Part shown: positions 50,232-62,160 of the stretch, piece by piece
Layout: every line of letters starts with the position of its first letter
Position numbering within the stretch: the stretch's first letter is position 1
Assembly: GCA_963995505.1 (NCBI GenBank)
Contig: OZ023181.1
Span: forward strand, 9,978,221-10,042,220
Length of the DNA: 64,000 nt
Reading direction: 5' to 3'
DNA from: Hypericum androsaemum
Taxonomy: Eukaryota; Streptophyta; Magnoliopsida; Malpighiales; Hypericaceae
Position numbers and translations under genes: made by a program
Notes under the pieces: generated by a model
Databases searched by the model: none
What the model saw: only the letters and a program-made list of their open reading frames with translations
What the model was told of the DNA's origin: nothing

Positions 50232-50431
50232 AAATTATCCCCTAGTTTTTGGTATTTGGTCATATTCTCCATCAGGTCCCTGCATTTTTAAATAATTATT
50301 TTACCGTCCTCCGTCTTTGATTTTAGAAACTCTCGGCTTCCTAGGCCAGAATATATCATATTGGTGGTGAAAGAATTCGAGAAATTAAACTCTCGATGAT
50401 GACCAAACACCAGGAACTCGAGGGTAATTTA
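50232..50431. mobile_element. MITE of about 200 bp
   Basis: The ends are inverted: taaattatcccctagttttt...tatttggtca on the left and tgaccaaacacc...gagggtaattta on the right. It splits a diverged repeat block. TA sits at each outer end, so a TA target is possible but unproven. Confidence 0.65.
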
Positions 50432-50875
50432 AAAAAAATTAAACTGAACTTGATTTTTTAAAATAGAAATGAGGAATTCGAGAAATGTAAATGCAATTTT
50501 GAAAGGTGAAAGAAGATATTTATAGTGTTTAAAAATAAATTTGAATTTATTTAGAAAAATAAAAATATTAGACCATCTGTATCAGCAACCCACCCACGCA
50601 GGGTTACGGAATAAACAATTAATTTCTCTCTCATCCATACTCAACTCAACCATATTATATATTTTTCTACCCACATCAGCAAGCCAGGGTCAATGAATAA
50701 ATAAATAAATAATTTTTTTTTCATCCACATATTATCTACTATCTTTTTTATTTATATAAAAGTTATAATTAATTTACGAAAATGATTATTTTGTAATTAT
50801 AACAAAAAAATAATATTAAGTAATAAAATTAGGATTACAAAAGTTGTAATATAAAATTAGACATTGGACTCTATT

Positions 50876-51788
50876 AAGGGATGGCAATGGGCAGGATCCG
50901 GGTAGGATCCATAGGACCCAGATCCTTACCCTCTTTTTAAATGGTGGACTCAGATCCTTACCCTTATCCTCTTTAAAAATAAAGATTCGGACATGATTTG
51001 GGTCCTAAAAAACTGGGCAGGATCAGGGCGACCCGCATGTCTATGTTTTTTTAATATTTAATTTTAAAAAATTAAATTATCTTTGATATTTTTTAAATAG
51101 CAATGGACATTTTCATTCATTAAACAAATCAATATAAAGAAACCAAAAAAGCAAACCAAAAAAAGTTGAAGTTGGGTAAGTTAAAATTGAGAATTCTGTT
51201 TGTAATTTTCGCTGCTATTACTTGGGGCATGTAGCTGCTTCGTAATGGTATTATCTTCAATGAGGTGAGGTGCGATAATGAGCTTATCCTGCATTCTGTG
51301 CTCTTTCATGCCCAATAGTGGATCTTTTGGACGGATGGCTTGATCATTCACAATCAATCGCTGCTCACTTTCTTGATGGCTTACAAGGATTTATAGGTCC
51401 ATCTTCTTCACCTCTTGAGGTTGAGGGAACGTTTTCGTCGGGGGTGGGGTTGTAACTGATGTAAATATCAGGCCTCTGTATCTTGTCTTTTTTTTTGCGG
51501 TTGCTATGTTTTGAACTTTTATTTTAATAAAGAATATTTACCTACCCAAAAAATTAAGAATTTGGTATTATGTCTAATAATTAATATATATTATTTTAAT
51601 ATTAATTTAAAAAATTCGGGTAGGATCAGGGCATGATTCTTTAGATCCATATCTATGCTCTTATCATTTTAAAATATCAGAATTCGAGCAGGATCAGGGT
51701 CTAGACTCTGTCAAAGTTAACGGGTCTTGGACCCTTTGGGTCTGGATCAGAGTAGACCCTTAGGATAAGGGTCTAATTGACATCCCTA
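50876..51788. mobile_element. hAT-type non-autonomous element
   Basis: 913 bases flanked by a perfect 8-bp duplication actctatt (50868-50875 and 51789-51796). The ends are AAGGGATGGCAAT and, read backwards, TAGGGATGTCAAT. The 8-bp target and AGGGATGxCAAT ends are typical of plant hAT elements. Both subterminal regions are full of ggatc-agggt/ggatccgggt motifs, likely transposase-binding repeats. No transposase is present. Confidence 0.85.
51180..51555 (+). mobile_element. LINE 3' tail nested in the hAT element
   Basis: Reads FAAITWGM, stop, LLRNGIIFNEVRCDNELILH and LFHAQ, stop, WIFW, the segment before the end of plant LINE ORF2. A 3' untranslated part follows, ending aataaagaatatttacctacccaaaaaa. 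Strongly 5' truncated. Confidence 0.55.
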
Positions 51789-51796
51789 ACTCTATT

Positions 51797-52448
51797 TATA
51801 GAGGAATGAAAAATACGGATTTTTATATTATTTATTTTTAATTTTGTTAAAGATAACTTCAATTTTTATAACTATACAAATAATATCTAAAATTTATTTA
51901 TAGAAATAATATTATGCAAGTGTAACTAAAGTAGATGAAAAAGTAAAAAAACTTAATATTGAGGGGCAGGGACACGGGCCCGAGGGCTGTCAGGCCCAAA
52001 AGGGCACGCCCCCATTTTCCATCTTTTATTGTTTTTTATTAGAAAATTGGTGCCCCAATAGCCAGGGCACTGATGATCCTAGTCTTACCGACTGCTATTG
52101 GGCCCACCTCCCACGATCATTTGAAATTGGAAGTGATGCTTGAGAGGAGATTCTCATGATCAATCGAAGTGACCCTTCCCCCCTCAAATCACTCTCCGTT
52201 TTCTTTTTCTTTTATTTTCTTTTTCACATTATTCGGCCGGTTCAGCTGACGATTCCAATAAAATTAAATTTTGACAAATTAAATTCAATTCATGGTTATT
52301 CCTATTCATGCATTTATCCTTTCTAAAATTAAAGATAATTCGGATCTAGACCCGATCAAATATTAGAAAGTCTTGAATTCTTCAGGTCTCGACTTCCAGA
52401 ATAATTGTCAAATTGTCATCCCTAAAAAGAGCGACGAATGCACAAGTG
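51797..52448. other. AT-rich intergenic stretch
   Basis: The end near 52410 (attgtcatccct) resembles a hAT end, with gatctagacccgatc upstream, so a diverged hAT fragment is possible. No gene. Confidence 0.4.
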
Positions 52449-52508
52449 GGAAACGCCGGAGAATTTTTTTTGGTCGAGAAATGGGGCTTATGCCCTTAAA
52501 TAGAAAGC

Positions 52509-55500
52509 TTAAGAGTCTGTTACAATAGAGCGAGGTAAGGCCACGTCGCTAATATCCTTAATAAGAAGACTACGAAGACCCTCAGGGGGGTTGGTGAAAT
52601 TGTGGATACCAAAAGAAAGGTTGAAGCCTAAATTGGCCATCCAATCCGCACTCATATTTGCTTCCCGGTAAACATGCTTGATCTCCACTCTCCAACTTCG
52701 TGACAGGATCTCACGGATGTCAAGTATGAGCGGTGCACATCGTTGGTTAGGAGGGTCCGCAGCCTGTAGGATATCTGCCACGGTTCCCGAGTCCGTCTCG
52801 AGTTGGATTGTCTTCAGACCCAAAGACCATGCTAGTTGTAGCCCCTGGATAACCGCCCACAACTCAGCTGTTACACTGGAATAGGTACCCAGGTTGCTGG
52901 CAAAACCACCCAGCCAGGCTCCATTATTATCTCGGATTAGGCCACCAGCTGCTGCAGTATTTGAGGATGCTCTTCGAGCACCATCCGTGTTAAGCTTCGC
53001 CCAGCCAGTCCGAGGCTTCTTCCATCCGATTAACATTGTTTGTCTGGCCGGTTGGTTCTGCATCTGACTCGCGGCGTTCCAGGCATCACGAACCTCTTCT
53101 ACCCTGTTGCATAGAAAGGCATATTGATCAGAAGGTTGTTCATCGCCTCCCCCCCAAACCTTTTGGTTTCTCCATCTCCAAAAGAAAAATATGGCAATGA
53201 TAAAACTTGAAGACCAAAAACTATGGGGGGTGATGTTCTTATCCAACCAGGAACATAAATCACAAGTAAAAAAATCTGCAGGGCTTTGGTTATGCAACCC
53301 AAGCAACTGTCTCCAAACGTGTTTAATGGAAGGACAGTCCCTTAAGGCATGTAAGACTGTCTCATCATCCATGGTACAGCAAGGGCACAAAGCATCGTGG
53401 GTCATTTGTCTACTCCTTCGGACCGCGTTTGTCATGAGCCTCCCATGCCCTGCGAGCCAAATTGTAGTCTTTATACGCTGTGGGCCTTGCCATTTCCATA
53501 GATTGGACCACAGCCTTCTAGTTCCAGTATTGTCCCATTCACGGATCATTTCATAAGCTGATTTCACCGAGAAGTTCCCATGTGTTGTCTTGCTCCAGGT
53601 CAGGCAATCCGGTCCCCTGTCGGCATTTGGGGTTGCTATCCCTGCAATTAGACAAAGAGAGGAGCTAGTCAGGTATTCCTCAAACAGGTTCCAGTTCCAT
53701 CCTTGCTCATTTAGAGTTGCATCTTTGACAGAGATAGCAGCCAGATGTGGCGGCACAGGTTTGGTCACTTTGTCAATCAGCGGTACACTGTCTCCCAGCC
53801 ATCTATCCTCCCAAAATCGGGCAGACTCTCCATTACGGATGGACCACTTGACTCCATCCTGCATTAATGGCCACGCAAGCGTGATAGCCTTCCATAATGG
53901 GGAATTAGAAGGCTTGCTTGAGATGGCTGAGAGGACTCCTTCATTCTTTATGTATTTGCTTCGTAGGACTTACGACCATAAGGCTTCTTTATCCGTTAAG
54001 ACTCCCCAAGCTAGTTTCATCACCAAAGCAGTGCTCTGGTCCCGAAGGTTCTTTAGTCCAAGTCCTCCCAGATACTTAGGCTTGCAGACGGCCTTCCAGG
54101 AGATTGAGTGCGGTTTCTTCTTGGTAGAGGAGGAACCCCATAAAAAACTCCTTTGGATCTTCTCAATATCCTTACAGACGCCAGCAGGTAATTTTGTAGT
54201 TTGCATAGCATACATCGGTAGAGCCTCAATAACCGCTTTGGAAAGGGTAGCTCGCCCTGCAAGAGAGAGTTTTTCTACACACCAACCACTAAGCCGATCA
54301 TGAACCTTGTTTAGGATAAAGTTGTATGTGCTTTTAGTTACTCTCTCATGCAAGAGAGGCATGCCCAAGTATTTCCCAAGATTACGAGTAAGCGATACTC
54401 CCATTTTCGTGGCAAGAGTGTGTGCAAGAGAAGATGAAACGTTCTTGGAGCAAAAAAGTTTTGTCTTGGCCTTGCTAACACGCTGTCCCGAGGCTATGCA
54501 GAATCTTCTGAGTACATTCGTGATGATATCTGCCTGTATAGACGAAGCTTCAGCAAACAAAAGTAGATCATCAGCAAAAAATAGGTGCGAGAGTTTCGGG
54601 CCCCCTAGATATTCTAATGGGTTTCCAATCCCCTTTGTCCACACTCTCCCCCTAGATCAAATGACCCAATCTTTCAAGATAAAGAACGAAGATATAAGAG
54701 GAAAGAGGATCTCCCTGTCTTACTCCCCGGTTGGATTGAAAATTATGGTCGTCTCACCGTTCCATAGCACCTGCATTGAGCACGAAGTCAAACATTCCAG
54801 GATAACATTTATAAACCCCACAGGCAGATTTAAGAGACAGAGTGTTTCCCTGACAAAGGACCATCTAATTCTGTCGTAGGCTTTTTCGAGATCAACTTTG
54901 ATCGCCATAAGCCTCTTCCCTGTTCTCCTCGCCTTCATTGTATGAATTACCTCTTGCGCAATAACGATGTTCCCGGTGATATGTCTACCGGGAACAAAGC
55001 TACTTTGACAAGGGCCAACCCAATCCTTCATGAAGCTTTGCATACGGTGAGCCAACAGCTTCGTAATGATCTTTAAAGATACATTGCATAGGCTGATTGG
55101 ACGAAATTGAGACGGAGACTCTGGATGTTCAGTTTTGGGAATCAAAATCAAGGCTATCATGTTGCTGCTCTTTAGTGACCAGGCTCCCGTGAAAACTTGG
55201 GTGACATAGGTGATAAGATTTTCCTTGACCGTATTCCAGTTTTTTTGGAAGAACATCGCATGGAGGCCGTCTGGACCAGGTGCCTTGAGAGGGCCCATTG
55301 CAAACAACGTCTTGCGAATCTCTTCCATGGTGGGTACTCGTGCCAGGATGCTCCTATCCGTCTCCGAGAGAGGGGGAAACAGATTTGGGGAGATCAGTGG
55401 GGTGTGATTGTTGTCCTCCTCGGAGTAAAGTGTCTGAAAGTACTCTGTTAGCATGTGTTTGACCTCCTCTGGCTCTGAAACCCAATTGCCTTCCTCATCC

Positions 55501-56602
55501 TTCAAGGCTTCGATACGATTTCTCTTCCGTCTAACAACCGTCTTAGCGTGGAAATATCTCGTATTTCGGTCCCCGTTAACTAAAAATTCCTTCCTAGACT
55601 TTTGCATCCAGAGGAGTTCTTCTTGTTCTAGGGTTACTTTAAGATCTTTCCTGAGAGTCCGTTCCAAGCTTAGGAGGAAAGGGTTGTGTCCCCTCTCAAG
55701 AGCTATTTGGATGCTTGCAATTCGTCTTTCCAGGCTGTTCTTCCTCTTCAAAATATTTCCGAAGACCTCCTTGTTCCATATTTTTGCTTTATTAGCAAAG
55801 CTCACACAAGCTTCCGGGAGCATCTTGTCCTTCTCCCAAGTTTTCATAACAAAGCCAGGGAACTCCGGGGAAGATTGCCAAGCTGCCTGATATCTGAAAA
55901 GTCAACATTCTGGCTTGAGAACACTCGTCGGCTTCATGCGGATTAGGAGAGGGCAATGGTCGGACTTGAGTCGTGCAAGTGGCACACTTGAGCCTCTGGA
56001 AAGAGGAGGCGCCATTGAAGATTTGCCAAACCCCTATCCAGCCTCTCATGCACCCCACGGCGGACCCAAGTGAAGCGAGGTCCGATAAAGCCCAAATCTA
56101 AGAGTTCATTCTCTTCAATCCATTTCTTAAACTCCAGTTGTCTTCGCCCAGGCCTTGATGATCCTCCAATTTTACCATCTGCAGGTGTGTAGATATTGAA
56201 GTCACCAGCCAAAACCCACGGCTTGGACATACGAGATGCAATAGAGGTTAGGGCAGGCCATAGAGAGTCGCGAATAGCTAGTCTAGGACTCCCGTAGACT
56301 GCCGTAAAATACCAATTCCCTTCAATACACATATGAATAAACTGTTTCTCAATCTCCAGGACAGACACATTTAGCGTGCTCCCATCCCAAAGGACCCAAA
56401 TCCCACCCGAGAATCCTTGCATAGGTGCTTGTACAGACTCGGTGAACCCAAGTGTTGCTGCAATTTTCTCTACTCTCTTCCCAGAGATCCAAGTCTCCAA
56501 AAGTACCAAGATATCCGGTTTGTATCTCGTAACCTTCTCTTTGATAATCCTACGAAATTTGGTACTAGCTGCCCCTTAGCAATTCCAGACCAACAAATTC
56601 AT
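52509..56602 (-). pseudogene. LINE ORF2 (endonuclease, reverse transcriptase, RNase H), broken
   Basis: From ATG 56602 (MNLLVWNC) a stop comes immediately, where a Gly-rich turn is expected. Then follow the apurinic-type endonuclease (VLLETWISGKRV, WVLAGDFNIY, and DHCPLLI after a one-base shift), a second stop near 55906, and the reverse transcriptase (KAPGPDGLHAMFFQKNW, QFRPISLCNVSLKIITKLLA, KVDLEKAYDRIRW, FFADDLLLFAEAS). A pair of one-base shifts lies around 54600-54740. Next are the zf-RVT module (CPCCTMDDETVLHALRDC) and RNase H (KLNTDGARR, TAELWAVIQGL, LETDSGTVAD, REANMSADWMA), ending at 52509. All domains are recognisable. Confidence 0.92.
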
Positions 56603-56635
56603 AAGGGAGTATGGGGGGGTGGACCGACTAAAGAC

Positions 56636-58447
56636 TTACTGTCTTTGGTTGGAGTCTTTCGAGTGATTTCTCGGGTTTTGTCCTTCCTTGGCAACAACCT
56701 GCCTCTCAGCTTTCCCCTCCAGCTCCTCCGGAGGAAGATCCTGACTGCCATCTTCACACATCTGCTCCATTACCACATCTTCACCTTGCCTTACCAAAAT
56801 CTGTTGCTTCCCATCGGGCGGTTCCTCCTGGGGTAGAGGGTCCACGACCATCTCCAAATTATTCTCAGGAACAATAGGAGATACCGTGGTTTTTTGTGGC
56901 CCGGGTGAGGTTGGGGATGGATTTCTAGTGGCATGGGTTTTGGTGAGGGTGGTGTTTGAATTAGGATTAGGGTTCTTGGATGGTTTCAGCGAGGGAGATT
57001 TGGAGGTCAGCATTGGGGTTGTCTTCGCTCCTATTGGCTTTGGCAACAAAGTTACCTTGTCTTTGGATATTTGGGCCGATTTTGGTGCTTGTGACTGAGT
57101 GGGCCTTGTGGTTTTTTGTTGGCTGGGCTTCAAGTTAGCCTTTTCCAGAAATTTTGCCATTTTTGCTTCCTCCCTTGCCTCGGTTTTGGACTTATCCTTG
57201 CTCGGCCCAGCATTGACATCAACATTTATTTTTTGACCGTTCTGGCAGCTGTCTGTCTCTGTGGCATCATTAATTTCTTCCTCAGTGACCGTTCCTAGAA
57301 CGGCGAACCCAGAGCCTGAAGTTAAGGGTCTTTTGCCTTTCTCTTTCCCAGAAACAGGTTGTTGCTTATCCATTTTAGGTAATTTCCTTCCTTGCTCTTG
57401 TGGTGGTGCGTGAGACCTCCTGCCTCGTCCTCTTCGATTCACCATCATCCAATCTCCAAATTGTTCCACCAGCTCTGGCCTTGTGTCAGTTTCCTGTTTT
57501 TTGGGTTGCTCGCCGCCTTGCTGGTTCATCGCGGGCGGTGGTTCAGCTTGATGCTCCGGTTCTGGTTTGTTGGTCTCCGGGCAGCCGGTGGATATGTGAC
57601 CATAGTGACCACATCCATAACATATTAGGTGGAGACCTTCGTACTGGAGTCTGCGAACACGCCGACGAGCTCGGAACTTGGAGAGTAGAGGTTTTGTCAA
57701 ATCCAGCTCCACGCAGAGGCGTGCGAAGCTTCCTCGAAGGAACTGCTCTGTATGATTGTCAATCCTGATTGGAGTGCCGATTTTCCTCGCCAGGTTCTTA
57801 AGGAAATTGAGGTCGTAGAAATCTGGTGCAAGCTCCGGCACTCGAACCCAGACAATCGCCTTTGTTATCGCCGCCGATGCTGAGTCAAAGTCGGGAACCC
57901 ATCTTTGGACAGTAACATAGCTGTCAGCTATCATCCATGGCCCGTCAAGCAGGATATGATTGTACTCCTCATCATTTTGGGGCCGGACCAAGAAGAAGCC
58001 ATGCCCAAGGTCGATTAGATTGAAATCGACCGGGAGCCCCCAAAGTTGAGCAAGTCTTCGCTTCAGGAATGGGAATGCAATTCTGGTGCCGAGGACCTTC
58101 ACAATTAACGTCTTCCACTAGGGTCTCCTCATTCGAATCTTGTCTTCCTTGGACAGGTATATGGTTGGGCATTCAGGATCGTCCTCCCCTTCATCCTCTG
58201 AATCACTTGATACTATCTCTTCATAGTCGAAGACATAGTGAGAATTGGACTCCTGATTTGGGTTGCTTTGTTCCCCCATGATAGCATCATGAAAGTTGAG
58301 CTTCCGTTTGCGCTCTGAATCTTGCGATTGGTGGTTCTCCGATGGAGGAATCGGGGCCGTGACGAAGCACCCCTCTTCCCCTTTGCTTTTCTTGCCTCCC
58401 CTAGGTGGAGTAGGCACCAAATCCTCCTCCGATGGAGGAGGCTCCAT
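56636..58447 (-). pseudogene. LINE ORF1 (DUF4283 and CCHC knuckle), one stop
   Basis: RNA-binding ORF1 protein of plant LINEs. From ATG at 58447 the frame runs 604 codons to 56636 with a single TAG at 58120-58118 (codon 110), between KIRMRRP and WKTLIVKVLG. The DUF4283 fold follows (LIDLGHGFFLVRPQNDEEYN, GPWMIADSYVTVQRW), then a CCHC knuckle CYGCGHYGHISTGC. The rest is a long Lys/Pro/Ser-rich tail. The start codon is the first ATG in frame and opens MEPPPSEEDL. Apart from the stop, it is intact. Confidence 0.88.
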
Positions 58448-58800
58448 GACGGAACCCCGAAGATACACAACTCAATAATCTCAGTTGGACAGCCACTTTG
58501 ACACGTTACGTGTCCACGCAGCTTACGTCGCACCAGCTGTATGGAAACGCCGGAGAATGAAGCTGGGTTTGGTGGCCAATTCTTCTCTGCATGTACTAAA
58601 TCACTGATATCTTCTCAAATTGAGTGAGCATGGATATTATATTTGGTCTTTTCTAAGAAGCACAAGTCAAACCAAAGACTTGCTGGTCTTTGTCATCTCA
58701 AATAACAGAAGGCAAAATGCAATGAGGAGGTAGATCTGTTTATCCAAGTATTAAATATAAGATGAAGGATGATGATGCAGCGGATGACCGGAGAGCAGTC

Positions 58801-59365
58801 CTAGTAATAAGGCATGTATCGTGCTGGCCTTGGGAACCTTGGAGCCTTCCTGCAATTCCCAGAGGGTATGATAAGTGATGAGCCAGTCAACTCAAAATCA
58901 CAATGCCAAGCAAGAAGATAGGGAGATTAAAGACTTGCCCATATCCGTACGGAGAATAGAAATAAGGTGGCACATAAGGCCGCCTAAACTGGTAACCCGC
59001 ATAAGGATTGAAGCGCCTGGGGCGAAATTGCTTCATCCCTGGAACATTGGTTCGTTTGGGCGAAACCTGCAAAAGGAAAATGAAATGCTAACCACAACCT
59101 TCCGAGAAAATGACGACCCTTTGACTACCAAGGCAGACTATCTTCCACATAATAAGAAGTAAAGGAGTCTTGCCTTGAGTTGCCGACCATGAAGTTCAGA
59201 TTCGTTGAGAAGTAGAGCCTCTTGAACAGCTTCTACCTCAAGGAACTCCACGTAGGCAAAGCCTTTTGGCTGGCCAAATTTATCTGTCAAAATCGTCACC
59301 CGGTTCACGGTGCCACAGGACTGAAAGTGCTGTTGCACTTCCTCTCGGGTGCATGCATAGTCAAC
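58801..59365 (-). CDS. Nuclear poly(A)-binding protein (PABPN/PABN), 3' exons only
   Basis: RRM protein that binds growing poly(A) tails in the nucleus. Three minus-strand exons join in frame: 59365-59174, 59066-58939 and 58849-58801. The first holds most of the [21 protein letters not shown] with RNP-1 KGFAYVEF. The second reads [20 protein letters not shown] and [14 protein letters not shown]. The third ends RYMPYY and TAG. Two of the intron donors are GC (ctcaag|gcaaga and gatatgg|gcaagt). The exons upstream of VDYAC (coiled coil and RNP-2) were not found within 1.4 kb, so the gene is 5' truncated or has a distant first part. The L1 element lies just beyond its 3' end. Confidence 0.85.
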
Positions 59366-60800
59366 CTACAGAAGAAAATCCAGACAGCATTGTCACCGTG
59401 GAATTTGAGTCCATAAAGTTGGGCCACAAGTCCACATTGTCTGAGAAGAAAGATTCAATATTGAGCAACCTACAGAGCACAGACCCCATATGTTCATTGA
59501 TTGAGAACATAAGTTCAAATAACTATCTCCATGAAATCTACATCGTAGAGTCATACTTACCTTCACAAGGTAAATCCATACTTTGGTTGTCTGCTTCCAA
59601 AGTACATGGATTAGCAATCAGAAGCACATTTTCATCTAAACAGGAAATGCACAGGCTTCTTTAAGAGGTCTCGTTCTAACTATAAACTATAGCACTCACC
59701 AGACAAACTAGCACTCTCATCTAGCAATATTTAGTCCATTTGACAATCTTCCATCCCTCCAACCAACTTCACGTAGAACATCCTAAAATTATAGAATATA
59801 CTAAATATCCATCCGTCAAGGAATGGGCTTGCTCGATATCCTATTCCAGTAACCTTGGTCAAATCAGCCAATTCCCACAAGTGAGCAAAGCTGGTGCTCT
59901 ATTCTTCCCGAGGAATCATGATTGCTCTACATTGCCAATTGACTTCATTGCAAGTTCGATAACATATTCACTCACTGAAATACTTCTTCTCCCGCCTATG
60001 CTAAGGGGAAATGAAAGAATCTCCATGGAAACCAATGGAACTCAGGCACTCACTCCACTTGATGACTATTTTGCTTGATTACATTCCTAAATGTGTTCCT
60101 TTTCGATCACCCTTTCTTGGTAAGCATGAGAATGTTGCCACCTCTTCCATTGCACTAGCACATAATTCTGAGATGCCTGATGCAATATGTTCCACCAATA
60201 ATTCACACCTAGGCTAGGATCATGATGAATGCAACAACATATTTGGGCCAAAGCACTTCCTACAAGTGTGCACTTCCAAGTACATCACTCGGTCAAAGAA
60301 ATATGCTAAGGATAATGCAGAAAAGGCCAAAATTTGGAGATTCGGTGAGTGTAAAAGATTCATCATTTGGTCATTATAGTTCAAACCAGATAAGTCATGG
60401 TGATAAAAATGTATGAAGCAACAAAGGAAAAGAGAAGAAACCAGCATCTAATCATGAATGCTTACTGATTGGCTTAATCGGAGTTGTCAAAATATAAGGT
60501 GGAAAAATGTATGTTTCCTCTATGCAAAAAAGCCGAGGACCCCTCCCTGTTGGTCACCGCCGCCTCCCGCTATTGAATCTTCGATCTCGGTTTGCAAACT
60601 TCGTGCTGAATCTTCGATGGGTCCGCAGCAAGGAAGAGAGAAGCCCTAACACTAATCGAATTGGTTAGGTTGCAGCAAATCGAGTGAACAAGACATGGAG
60701 GAGGCGTGATTCGATCTCGGTTTGCAAACTTCATGCTGAATCTTTAATTTTGTATGTAGCATTTTGATTCCTTGCTCTTGTGCTTTATCTACTTCTGCAG
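59366..60800. other. Unassigned sequence upstream of the PABPN exons
   Basis: I searched the minus strand for the missing PABPN exons and saw none. A segment cgatctcggtttgcaaactt recurs near 60584 and 60712. Confidence 0.45.
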
Positions 60801-60922
60801 TAAGGGAAGCTAGGAGTGAAGGAAGCTGCGTTGGAGGACGTGCTGGTGGTGGCCGTGGGGGTGGGGGTTATAATCGGGACTTTGCCCCCACAGTGAGATG
60901 GTCCAATTTGTTTGAGTTTTGA
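60801..60922 (+). pseudogene. RGG-type glycine-rich fragment
   Basis: After an acceptor-like ctgcag (60800) the frame reads EARSEGSCVGGRAGGGRGGG, then GYNRDFAPTVRW and a TGA. The RGG pattern suggests the end of an RNA-binding protein. It lies next to a TIR end, so it may be captured DNA. The family is not certain. Confidence 0.3.
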
Positions 60923-61060
60923 AGATTGGGTTGCCCTTTCTGCCCCGCCGTTTTGGTGATAGCTTCAAAGAAGCTGTTGAAGGTTGGTTACTGGGTTTTT
61001 AGTGTAGGGAAGAAAGTGTAAGGAAGAAGGTGGTCATTTTTTTTTCTAAAGTTCATGTCA

Positions 61061-61285
61061 CTAGTTAGGAGGAGGAAGAAGAAATGATGTCAGTAATTTT
61101 TTTATTTTTTGTTCTAAGGGTATTTTGATTATTTCATTGACAAAAATGAAAAAAGAACTGATAACGTGCGCCAGGGACCCGAAAATATAATAAAATCAAA
61201 CAAGAGGGACGTCAGCGTTTATTTTGCAAACACATGAGATTTTTGAGTATGTTTAAGCAAATACGAAGGACTTGACAATAATTTC
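61061..61285. repeat. Single TIR end related to the 17-18 kb element
   Basis: Matches the right end of the 16988-18333 element (gatgtcagtaa, gttctaagggtattt, gaaaatataataaaatcaaa, tgcaaac, gagatttttgagtat, aagcaaa). It also keeps a ctggcgcacgttatcag block (read backwards) that the left end of that element has. No partner end was found nearby. Confidence 0.65.
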
Positions 61286-61685
61286 CTCTTTTTTTCATTA
61301 ACAACCTTTCCGCAAAAGAAATTTATTAACTTTTAAGGGAGAAAGAGTTGGATTATTAGATATAGAAGCCCTAGATTTCCCCGGATTTATTTTTTAAATT
61401 TTTTACATAATATGAACGAATCAAATTGAATTTTAGAATCAAATTCGAAGATTTATAAATCTTGAACCGTACTATTTGTCTATGGACGAATTTGAATCAA
61501 ATTTTTGACGAATCGAATCATGAATCTGATTATAACAATGGTTAAAATAAACTATAGAATATGTTAAAATAAATTTATTGTTAATTACATTTCTTTATTA
61601 TTAACACAATAAGTAATTCTAAATTTTCTCTTATTTTGTTGTGAAATTTATCATTTATTAGTACTAAAATATTTTTTTAAATAGA
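61286..61685. other. AT-rich intergenic stretch
   Basis: Nothing recognisable. Confidence 0.4.
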
Positions 61686-62160
61686 GGGGCAAAGCCCCTA
61701 TATACAAAAATGACAATAAATTACATCGTATTTAGCATAGAATCCACTATTGCAACTCGGTAAAATCTTATTGTGGTAAAATTCGGTGTGAAAAATCTAC
61801 GATAGGGAAAGAGCACGTCGGTATGGTAAACCTTGCCTTGACGTTGTTATGTCTAGTTTTGATCCTACACCGTTAGTACAGTTAATTACAATATTACGAG
61901 GGACTAATATGCCCTTGATATCACTAGGTATACGGGGACATAGGGGTAGGCTAACCCTCCTAATATCATCCAAGTACACATCTAGGGATGCCAAAAAAAA
62001 AGCCTATCAAATACGGCATGGTCAAGCACAATCGTGAAAATATGTTTTGAGAGAGCGTTTGCCACACGATTACAGATTACCTTCCTTCCAAGTGTGTTGG
62101 ATATGGATCTCACAATCACGATCAAGCAGCTGCTTAGCATGGTAGATTAGGGTAGCCGGT
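61686..62160 (-). mobile_element. LINE 3' remnant
   Basis: The minus strand holds HTWKEGN and NRVA-like RNase H tail text in broken frames near 62040-62100. A 3' untranslated part follows, ending in a tatataggggctttgcccct stem. Weak but consistent with a dead LINE tail. Confidence 0.45.

Larger units (their letters stand above)
52465..58542 (-). mobile_element. Full-length L1-type LINE with 16-bp target duplication
   Basis: 6078 bases on the minus strand, flanked by ggaaacgccggagaat at 52449-52464 and 58543-58558. The 3' end is a short A run (plus-strand T run at 52463-52470). The 5' leader is present, so it is not 5' truncated. It carries ORF1 and ORF2 in order. Both are broken by a few stops and one-base shifts, so it was once complete and is now inactive. 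Confidence 0.93.

Noticed and set aside
50232..50431. Stowaway MITE call
   Set aside because: The TA flanks are compatible, but the ends lack the usual Stowaway CTCCCTCC motif, so it is left as an unclassified MITE.
55197..55890. Plus-strand frames of 84-145 codons over the LINE
   Set aside because: They are shadows of the minus-strand reverse transcriptase.
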